Assembly (NCBI GenBank): GCA_017303505.1
Contig: JAFLCP010000023.1
Span: forward strand, 27,958-65,258
DNA from: Planctomycetota bacterium
GTDB lineage: Bacteria; Planctomycetota; Planctomycetia; Pirellulales; Pirellulaceae
DNA length: 37,301 nt
Direction of reading: 5' to 3'
Positions 20,801-32,800 of the stretch are shown piece after piece. The position numbers and the translations under genes were made by a program. Within the stretch, counting starts at the first letter, position 1, and each line of letters begins with the position of its first letter. The notes beneath the pieces are model-generated. The model saw nothing but the letters and a program-made list of their open reading frames with translations. It ran no database searches and was not told the origin of the DNA.

Positions 20801-23800
20801 ATGCAGCTAGGCGCTGGGATTATTGGCGGGTACGACTACCAAGGTGCACTCGACGAAACCCAAATATTTAATCGACAACTGACAAACGCCGAAGTAGCCC
20901 AACTTTACGCTAGTGGATTACGGGGATCCGATGTTGGAAACAACACTGGAATTGAAATCTCAAATTCCTCGGGGAATGATATCGGAGGGCTCACGACGGC
21001 CGAACGAAACATTATCTCGGGCAACACCACCAATAACGTTCTCATTAATGGCAACGGCATTCCTTCTGGTACCATCTCCTGGTGGAAAGCTGATGGAAAC
21101 GCCAACGATACGCTGGGCAGTAACAATGGTACCTTGACCAATGGAGCCACCATCGTAAGCAATGGCAAGAGTGGTTCCGCATTTTCATTTGACGGAATCA
21201 ACGACTACGTCAATATACCGAACGAAAGCAATTTCGATTTTGCTAATCAACAATTCACCGTAGATGGCTGGTTCAAAACGTCCGTTACAGGTACCGATCA
21301 ACATCTCATAGCCAAAGGCTCCTCGGGACAATGGCAGTGGGGCCTGCGCATTGAAGGCGATAATAAACTTGCAGCCATATTCTGGGACTCGAGTGGTTCC
21401 AACGTCGTTTCGGCTCGTTCCAATAACGCCCTCACCGATGGCCAATGGCACTATTTTGCCGCAGTCTTCGATACGCGTACCACCAGCGAAGATATTCAGT
21501 TTTTTGTGGATGGTGCACTTCAAACTTCCGTTACCAATTCTGGCGCAAGCCGTGATTACGGAACAGGAAATGCAAACGTTTATATCGGGGGTAGAGGAGA
21601 TGGAGCCCACTTCTTCAATGGCCAAATGGATGATATCGCGATTGTCGGCCGCGCCATGAGTCAAGATGAAATTCAGGCGATCTATCGAAGTGGAGGAGGT
21701 TCCAAGAACAGCAACTTTGTTCAAGGAAACTATATTGGTACGGATATCACGGGCACCAAGGATGCAGGTACCACTTCGTTCGGTGTCCGCATTTCCGGCT
21801 CATCAGGTAATTTGATCGGCGGCACGATTTCCAGTGCAGCTAACGTCATTAGCGGCAACGATGTCTACGGCATTCGCATCGACAGCACAAGCTACGGTAA
21901 CCTAATTTCGGGCAACTATATCGGTACCAATGCTACAGGCACCGCGGCTGTCAGCAATGGTTACGGAGTGATGATCGAAGGTGGAGCGAGAAATACGATC
22001 GGAGTTGGTTTGGATGGTGTAGGCCTTAAGAATGTGATCAGCGGTAACATTTCTTCGGGTGTCCACATCTACAACCTACCCGCATACGACAATGTGGTAG
22101 CAGGAAATTACATTGGCACCAATGCAGCTGGAACTTCTGCAATTGGAAATAATGTTGGCGTTTATCTTCAGAACACTGGTAGCAACCTTATCGGCGGTGA
22201 CACCGCTGGCGAGGCAAACTTAATCTCGGGTAATGGCGCAAGCGGTATCTTTATCACCGGCAACGGAGCCGAAACCGGAATGGTGGGCTGGTGGAAAGGT
22301 GACAATAGTTCCACCGACGTCTTTGGTGTCCACAATGCGACTCTATTCAACGGAGCCACCTATGCCGCTGGCGTGACGGGAACAGCAAATACGGCATTCA
22401 GCTTCAATGGCTCCACCCAATATGCCTCCATCGCCGATTCCCCAAGCCTTCAGTTAGCAAACGCCCTGTCACTATCCGCTTGGATCAATGTCAATACGCT
22501 TACAGGTGGAACTGGCTATCAAACGGTTGTCTCAAAGTGGGACGGATCTACTCGAAACTACGGACTGTTTGTCAAAAGCAATGGTTCCATCGAACTGCAG
22601 TACTACAATGCAGCCAGTCAACAAATCATTTTGACCTCCGCGGCTGGTTTGGTTAGCACTGGAAGCTTCTATCACATCGCCGCTACGATGGACACCGCAA
22701 CGAATACCATGACCATTTTCTTAAATGGCACGGTAGTCGGCACGCAATCCATGAATGGTGCCATCAAGACAAATTCCGCAGCCGTAACTCTTGGCCAGGA
22801 TGGCGGAACCCATAACTTCAATGGCCGCATCGACGAACTCGCGATTTTTGAGCGTGCCCTCAGCTCATCCGAAGTCACGGCCATCTACCGCGCGAACGGA
22901 AGTGGATTTGCGGGCAACACAATTAGCGGCAACCTGATTGGAACCAACGCGGCAGGGACCAGCGCCATAGCAAATAACCTTGGGGTGCATATTGAAAGCT
23001 CCAAGATCAACACCGTCGGCGGTTCGAGTGCGGGAACTCGCAATGTTATCTCAGGGAACTCCAATAACGGCGTTTACTTGTCCGGCGTCGGCACGGAATG
23101 GAATACAATCGCTGGCAATTACATCGGCACCAACTCTGCAGGTACCTCCACCTTGGCGAATCTCAACGGTGTTGTAATCAGCAACAACGCCAATAACATC
23201 GTAGGGGGAACTACTGTCGGTTTCGGTAACTTAATTTCGGGAAATACCAATTTCGGAATTCAAGTGAGCGGCGAGAATACCTACGGTACTTCGATTGTAG
23301 GAAATTACATTGGAACTGACGCCAGTGGTAACGCTGCAGTTGCCAATACGACCGGTATCTTGTTGCAAAACGCTGGTAGCGTAACGCTCGGCGGCTCTGT
23401 TGCCGGATCAGGAAACCTGATCAGTGGAAACACGGGCGACGGAGTTTACATCACTGGTAACGGTGCGGAAACCGGGCTCATTGGCTGGTGGAAAGCGAAT
23501 AACACCATTGACGATGTACTTGGAAAGAACCCAGCCACTCTCGTAAATGGTGCAACTTACGGTACTGGTGTCAATGGCGCAGCCAATACCGCATTCAGCT
23601 TTAACGGCTCTAATCAATATGCGACCGTTGCCGACTCCGATATGCTCGATCTCAGCAGCAGTCTTTCGGTTGACGCTTGGATCAATGCAACCTCTCTTTC
23701 TCACGTCAGCAGTTACAACACCATCATTGCCAAAGCAGGTGGCGGAACCGATCGCAATTTCTATTTGGGCGTCATGAACGATGGCACTATCCATGTGCAC

Positions 23801-26800
23801 TATAACAACCCAGCTGGTGGCTCGGGAGGTTTCAACTCGGCCGCAGGTTTAATCACCACGGGTACATGGTACCACGTAGCACTTACCATCGACGTAAATG
23901 CCAGCACCATTAAGTTATATGTCAACGGTGTTCAGGTTGCCTCAGGCACTACCAATGGCTTCATGGCATCCAACTCCGCTCCTGTCTCCATCGGTGCGTA
24001 CAACGGCGCATCATCTACTTTTAACGGCCGAATTGACGAAGTTGGTATGTACAGCCGCGTCCTAACATCTAGCGAAGTGGCCGATATCTATCACGCTAAC
24101 GGTTTGGGTAAAGCAGGGAATACGATCATCGGAAACTTGATCGGCACCAATTCAGCGGGCACAACGGCACTTGGCAATGGAGGGAACGGAGTCATCATTG
24201 ACAACTCAGCCATCAATACCATCGGCGGTTCCACAACCACCGAACGAAATGTCATTGCGGGCAACAGCTCAGATGGTATTCGCTTGATCGGCTCGACGAG
24301 TATGTACAACACCATCTCGGGCAACTACATCGGAACTAACGCAACAGGTACGGTCAGTCTGGGGAACCAAGACTACGGCGTCTACATCATCAACGGTGCG
24401 AACAACAACGCCATTGGTGGCCTCACGGCAACGGCAGGAACAGCTCTAGGCAACGTCATTTCGGGCAATACACAATCGGGTCTTGGTTTTTCAAATGCGG
24501 GAAGTGGAAACGTCGTTCTTGGCAATTTGATCGGTACCAACGCGGTAGGCAATGGCGATGTTGGAAATGCGTTCGATGGAGTCATGCTTAGTTTCTCAAA
24601 CGGTCAAACCATCGGTGGCACGACATCAACTGCCAGAAATGTCATTTCGGGCAACGATCGGCACGGCATCACGCTCAATGGTATCAGTACTGTCACTATC
24701 CATGGAAATTATATTGGCACAGATATCACTGGATCATCGGATTTGGGTAACGCACAACATGGTATCTCCGATGGTGGCGGGAGTTCGGGAGTAACAATCG
24801 GGGGAACCGCTACTGGAGCTGGCAATGTCATCAGTGGGAACGATCAAGACGGTTTAGCACTGGCAAGCAACTATACCGTTTTGGGGAATATCATTGGACT
24901 TAACGCAGCCGGCACTGCTGCAATCGCAAACGGACGATATGGTATTAGCCTAAGTGGTTCAGGCAATGCGATTGGCGGAACGGCTGTTGGTGCTCGAAAT
25001 GTGATCTCTGGCAACTCAAGTCATGGAATCCTAATCACCGGCAATTCCAATACCATCATCGGCAATTACATCGGTACGAACGCGGCGGGTTCAGCGGCCA
25101 TTGGAAATGCAACCGGTGTTTACATCAGCGATGCATCGAGCAACACCATTGGTGGAGTAACAGCTTCATCAAGAAATATTATTTCTGGCAACGTGCAAAA
25201 CGGAATTCGCATTGCAGGCTCAACGGCAACGAATAACCTGATTCAGGGCAACTCCATCGGAACGAATGTTGCTGGCACAGCAGCCATTGCCAATGGCGGT
25301 GGAGGTATACTGATATCAAATCTATCGTATTCAAATACGATCGGTGGAACAGCAACCGGTGCGGGTAACCTGATCTCAGGCAACACAGGCATCGGCGTCA
25401 GTCTCTACGATTCCCATAGCAACTCCTTATTCGGGAACTATATCGGCGTTGACACGACGGGCTCCGTTGCACTCGCCAATTCAAGTTATGGCGTCGCGGT
25501 CGTCGGTGCATTGAATACGATTGGCGGTTCAGCTAACGGTGCGGGGAACACGATCAGTGGAAACGGTTCCGACGGAATCTACGTCGGTGGGGCAGGGGCC
25601 TATGTTGGTGCCAATGGCTCACCAAGCGGCTTGGTGTCGTGGTGGAAAGCCGATAGCAATAACGCCGCGAGTACACTAGCACTCGATGTTACAGGCAGCA
25701 ACGATGGTACGCTAAATAATGGCGCTACTTATACAACAGGCAAGACGGGAACTGCCTTCATTCTTGATGGCATTAATGACTATGTCGGAGTTCCCGACAG
25801 TGCTTCGCTACGCCCATCGGTTCTAACGCTATCGGCTTGGGTCAATCCAACCAGTACCACGGGCGTCAACGGGATCATATTGAAAGGAGCGAATGGTTCA
25901 AGCCCCCTCGGAGTGAACGGCAACTCCTATGGAATCTACTTAGTCAACGGAAAACTCAGTTACATTGTTTCGGCTGGTAGCGTTAACGCCTATTACTATG
26001 AAGGCTTGGGACCGACAGTTCCGACAAGCCAATGGTCGCATGTCGCTATGACTTACGATGGCTCTACCATGCGTTTGTATCTCAACGGCAGCGAGGTACA
26101 CTCCATGGCAGCTTCTGGCGCAATCATCTACGACACAGCCCCTGTAACGTTTGGCTCGGATACCACAGCAGGAAATTCGGCCACCTCATTATTTCATGGC
26201 AAAATCGATGATCCTGCTCTCTTCAATCGCGCCTTGACGGCACAAGAGATTTCGACCATTTATACGGCCGGTGCGACAAGCCTTTCCGGCAATGGCGGCA
26301 ACGTAATTCAAGGTAACCGAATTGGCATTGCAGCGAGTACATCTGGCGCGATTGGAAACTCTGGCAACGGTATATCGATCGCCTCGTCGGGCAACATCAT
26401 CGGTGGAACAGCAGCTGAAATGGCGAACATTATCGCTAACAACTCCGGAGATGGAATAAGCATCTCCAGCACGGAAGTTACACCTACCAACATAAATAAT
26501 TCAATCCTGGGGAATTCGATTTACGCCAATGGTTCCACCAACTTGACACTTGGTATCGATATCGGAACCAACGGTGTTTTGGCCAATGATGCGGGTGATA
26601 CAGATCGCGGTGTCAACTTGGGCCAAAATTATCCGAGTCTAATCGGTGTAAACTATTCGGGCGGTAACGCAACCATCACTTATTCACTCGATGCACCCGC
26701 TGGCAACTATCGAGTCGAATTCTTTGGAAATAGCAGTGCTGATGCCTCTGGATACGGTGAAGGCCAGACTTATCTTGGGTCTGCAATACTAACATCAACC

Positions 26801-29800
26801 GGCAGTACAACGACCGGCACCGTCACTCTCACCGGCGTAAGCGTTGGCTCTCAAATTGCAGCCACCGCGACGGAGGACTTCGGAGGCGGTCTATATGGAA
26901 ATACCAGCGAGTTCTCACTCACATCAGCCACATCCGCGACGATCAGCGGCAAAGTGTTTGACGACGTCAACTACGGCGGCGGGGCAGGGCGAGATTATGG
27001 CACAGCCAACTCTTCCGCCATTGCCAGCGGCTTCGCTACGGGTGCAATCGGCCGAAATGGAGCAGTCGTTGAGCTATATGACAGTTCCGGGAACTTTCTC
27101 ACTTCAACCACGACAGACTCCAACGGCACCTACACTTTTACAGTGGGTCAAAATGCCAATTACTCAGTTCGAGTCGTAAACAGCACCGTAACGAGTGTCC
27201 GAGGCGGTTCGGGCTTGCTTCCGGTTCAGACCTTTCAAACCAATGTCAGCGGTACAAGTGTAACTGCGGTTACCAATTATGTTGGAGGCGACACTCCTCA
27301 CGAAGTTGATGCGGCAGCCAATAGCGGATCACAAACTCTATCTTTCCTCGACACTCAAAGCGGAATTGATATTCAATCCGTTTCAACGGTCGAAACGATC
27401 TCCGGAAACGTTACCAACGTCGACTTCGGCTTCAATTTCGATACTATCGTCAATACCAACAATGCGGGTCAGGGTAGCTTACGACAATTCATATTGAACA
27501 GTAATGCACTCGGCAATACGAACCTGGCTCAAGTCGGCCAGACCGCTGGCAAAGAAGTTTCGATATTCATGATCTCCGATGGGCAAGCGCACTCAGGCTT
27601 ACGCAGTGGTATTCTCAATCAACTGACGGGTAGCATTGGAACAGACGCACGAGCCATCATCAATCTCACTACTTCTCTCCCAACGATTTCTGCTGCCGAC
27701 ACTGTAATCGACGGTAGCACCCAAACGACATTCATCGGCAATAGCAACCCCGGTACACTTGGTCTTGGCGGTTTAGCATCACGTACCGTAGGTGTGGGTA
27801 ACGATGGACTCGAAGGAACCGGTGATGAATTGACCATTACGGCGTTCTCACGACCCGAAATCGAACTCAATGGAACAACTGTATCAGGCGATGTCATTAG
27901 TGGCACGGCAAATAATGCAGCTATCCGCTCCATCGCAGTTTACGGAGCGACGGGTAGCGGGAACGTCTCGGTCATCAACCTGAGCTCAGGGTCAAATCAA
28001 TCGATCGTCGACTCCGTGATTGGAGCAAATGCTGTAGGGACTGCAGTCGCAAATACTGCAAGCGGACAACCGAACTTAGTCTATGCCGCAAACACCACAA
28101 ACTTCCTCTTCCAGCACAATTATGTCACCGCAGCGAGCAACAACGGTTTGCTGATCGGCTTCTACCCCTACAATTCAACCAATGCAACCGCCACCCAAAA
28201 TCAGTTTACCGGTGACATTGACATCGCTACGGCTTTCTACGCCAATAGCTCTGCTTTGACCAACAATCTCTTTGACGGTGGACTTGGAACAGCAACTTCA
28301 ATCAGCTATTCCGCATGGTCTGGTATTACCATTGCCGACAATACCTACACGAATAACTATCACAACGTCTCGATCGCAACCGGAAGCGATGTTACTATCA
28401 CTCGGAACATTATCTATCCTACCCATGCGGACGCTGGCATCGCGATCGCAAATAACACTTCTCAACGAGTCATCATTTCCAAGAACGCGATATACGACAA
28501 TGTCAACGAAGGTATCAATCTCGTTGGAGTCGCTGCAGCCAATGATGGCACGGTTTCCGCAAGCTTACCAAACCACGGTATCGACTCCCCCGTATTCACT
28601 GCAGTGCGCGTAGCCGGTACATCCTTATTTATCTCCGGTTACGTCGGTAATACTCCTAACCAATCCACCTTTGCCGGGGCAATTGTCGAATTGTTCAAAG
28701 TCCAAACGGGAGATGCAAACAATTATGGCGAAGGACGCTGGTATCTGGGTAATCTCGTAGCCGACGCTAACGGAAACTTCTCCGGTACCATTACATTGCC
28801 TGTTGGCATTACGTTGTCCAGCAACGATAAGCTCACATCTACGGCGACCATAGCTGCTTACGGAACGAGCGAGTTCGGCTTGAACACGACGCTGCGTACC
28901 GTAAGCGGTAAAGTATTTGAGGACCTCGGTGGCGATCAGCTCAGCAGCGGGCAGATAATCGGCGACTCGAACAATCCAGGCGTAAACGGAGCTACGATCC
29001 GCATCTACAAAGATGGTGGCGATGGAGTTGCCAACGGAACCGACGATTTACTCGTTGGACAAACAACAACGGGCTCCGATGGGACGTACAGTTTTACAGT
29101 TGATACCGGCACTTATTGGACAGCCGTCGATTCCAAGACCATTTCTTCATCGCTATCATTCCAGAGTGGATACGGACAAAGTGATGTTTGGGCCGAACAA
29201 ACTTATGCAGTGGCAGACGCAGTCAAGAGCACTGGATACCAGGTTGCTGATGGAGCCCTGTACGGTGGCCGAAACCTAGAATCATCGGATGACACTCTCG
29301 CGTTGTCCACCAGCGAACACATCAATCGCGTTATCGTATCAACTTCTAATGTTGCGAATATTAACAGCGGCTTTGCCTTCTCCGTAGTCACGCGAACTGG
29401 CGACGGTGACAACGATCTCAGCAACAACCGCACGATGCAGGGAAGCTTGCGACAGTTTTTACAAAACAGCAATGCTCTCGCGGGGACCCAAACGGCTAAC
29501 TTCCAACTGCAAACCACCGATACCAACTACAGCGGCGGTATCTGGACAGTGCGTCCAACGTCTGCGCTCCCAGCGATTACCGATACGGTCATCTTGAATG
29601 GTACGCTACAAAGTGGTTATAGCAATTCTCCGATCATTCAATTGTCGGGGAATTTAGCGGGCGCATCTGCAGATGGTTTTAAGCTGGAAAATGGGAGCGA
29701 TAACAGTCAGATTCGCGGTTTCATCATCAATCAGTTTGCCGATGATGGGATCGATATCATGCCCGATGCAGATGGAATTCTGATCGCCGGTAACTACATC

Positions 29801-32800
29801 GGTGTCAACGCTGCGGGAACGAGCGACGCCGGCAATGGTGGTAACGGAATCCTCATCAACAATGCTGCTGCAACGGTCGGTGGTATAACAACTGCGGATC
29901 GAAACGTCATATCGGGTAATACCGGCGCGGGAATCGCCACCAATAGCAACGGTGATGGAGCCACTATCTTAGGAAACTACATCGGTCTGGATGCAACAGG
30001 CACCAATGCGATAGCCAATGACTATGCTGGACTGTCTTTTTGGGCCTCGTCCAATCTACAAGTAGGAAACGGAACCAGTGCCGGAGCTAACTGGATCGCC
30101 GGAAACGGAAATGCGGGTATCTTATTTACCGGCCCGATTACGAACCACGTTTATGACTGGAACTACATCGGACTCAACCTAAGTGGCTCTGTCGTAGGCG
30201 CTGGAACATGGGGCGGAATCGTAAGCAACATGGTCGGCCATAACGTAAATAGTATTACGATTCAAAACAATCGTGTCGCCAGCAATACGGCTGCCACGGG
30301 GATTTCCTTCTACGGTGGAACGCTCAACGGAACCGTTACCGTCGCTAACAATACCATAGGGCTTGGACTAGATGGAGTCACACCCGTTGGTTCACTCGGA
30401 ACGGGAATCGGTATCACAAGCAACATCACCGCCATCAACGGAACTGTGTCGTTTACCGATAACAGCATCGCCGGCATGTCTACTGCTGGTATTGCTATTG
30501 ATGCGGCCCCGACGGCTATCGGATCAGCTATCGCAATCAATCACAACACCGTTCATCACATCACTGGTTCAGCAGTTTCGATTGCTAATGGAAACAACAA
30601 AGCTCGCATCACCCAGAATAGTTTTTTTGACAACACTGCCATCGGAATCGATTTAGGAAAAGATGGGTCAACCGCGAACGATGGATCTACCACAACCGGA
30701 GCAGCGAACCAACTTACGGATAAGCCTGTTGTAACGCTCGCAAATTTAGTTGGAAACAATTTAACGGTCACTGGATATGTTGGTTCAGCGCCAGGACAGA
30801 CAGTATTTGCCAACAATACCGTCGAGTTTTATGTGGCGGATCCTAACTCGGCCAACAGCAACGGAAAAACTTATTTGGGAAGTCTGATCACTGACTCCAA
30901 CGGAAACTTCTCTGGTACCCTAGATGTTACCGGTAGAGGCGTTCTAGTTACGGATAAGCTAACCGCCTCGGCAACCGATAGTGCCTTTAATAGCTCCGAG
31001 TTCGCGCTGCAGTATGATGTTAACGTTAGCCCTACCGCAGCAGCCGATTCAGCCACCGCAGTGGAAGCAGGCGGGATTAACAACGGAACTGCAGGTACCA
31101 ATCCAACCGGAAATCTCCTAACCAATGATACAGATGCAGACGCGGGCGATTCGAAGACTGTCACAGGTGTCGCGGCAGGCACTCAAGCGACCACAAGTGG
31201 GAATGTAACAAACGCTGTCGCTGGCACTTATGGTAGTTTGACCGTGCAGAGCGACGGCAACTATCAATATGTGGTCGATAACAACAACTCAACCGTTCAA
31301 GCATTGCGTCTATCTGCCAATACTCTGCAAGACACTTTTTCCTACACGGTCACAGATGGATCGGGCCTGACCAGCACAACCCAAATCACCGTTACCATTC
31401 AGGGTGCAAATGATACCCCCCATGCTATTGCAGGTGGTCCTTTCACTGTCGCTGAAAACTCCGCAGCCGCAACGGTTGTCGGAAGTGTTACTGGAAGTGA
31501 TCGTGATACGGGAGATACTTTAACCTACAGTTTGACCAACAACGCCGGTGGCCGATTTGCCATCAACAGCTCCAATGGCACAATTACAGTCGCATCGTCC
31601 AATCTGCTGGACTTTGAACTCTACAATTCACATGTCATTACAGTTCAAGTTACCGATCTCTCCAACGCTACATTCTCGCAAGACTTTACGATCAATATCT
31701 CGAATATCAACGAAGCCCCAACTTTTGCAGCTGGCAGCGGTATTCTAACGACAACGGTAAACAGCTATGCTGAGGAAGCTGCCGCTATTACGTTGCAGAA
31801 TGATGGGAAAATCGTAGTGGCAGGCACTGCCTGGATCGCAAGCAGTGACGACTTCCTGGTAATTCGATACAACCCAGATGGTTCACTCGACACAACCTTT
31901 AGCGGTGATGGTATTGCCACGACCCCGATTTCAGGCAGCGATTACGGAACTGCAATTGCCATTCAAGCCGACGGAAAAATACTGGTTGCCGGAACTAGCA
32001 ATAATCAGTTTTCTATGGTCCGCTACAACAGTGATGGATCGCTGGACACAACCTTTGATGGTGACGGAAAAGTCATCACCAACATCGGACCAACTGCAGA
32101 TACCGTAACAGACATGGTTCTTCAGTCGGATGGAAAAATAGTTTTGGTCGGAGTCGCAAGCAACGGCACAAACCAAGATTTTGCGGTAGTGCGTTACAAC
32201 TCTAATGGTTCGCTGGATACAACCTTTAGCGGTGATGGTATCGCACTGATTGATTTCGGTGTCATCGAGACAGCTCTAGCAATCGCTTTACAGTCTGATG
32301 GGAAACTGGTCGTAGGTGGTCATTCAACAAACGGAATCACACAAGATATCGCTATTGCTCGTCTTAATTCGGATGGAAGTTTGGACACAACCTTCAGTGG
32401 CGACGGCCTCTACAAATTTGATCTTTATGGAAGCTCCGATAGCGTTAGCGAAATTGCCATCCAGTCCGATGGGAAGATTGTTGCTGCCGGTGGCTATTGG
32501 ACTGGAGCCAATAACGATGTAGCCATTGTCCGCTTAAACTCCGATGGAACACTTGATACATCTTTCAGCGGTGATGGAAAACAACTCAGCGGACTAAGCG
32601 GTAATGAGAATGTTAGTGGGCTAAGCATTTTATCCAACGGCAAACTACTAGTTGGAGGCACTTCAAACAGCAGCGGAAATGATGACTTCGCTCTTGTACA
32701 ATTCAATAGCAACGGATCGCTTGACACCACATTCGACGGTGACGGATTAGCCCTGGCTGCGATCAGCGCAGGGACCGACACGGGCTTAGCCATGACCGTT

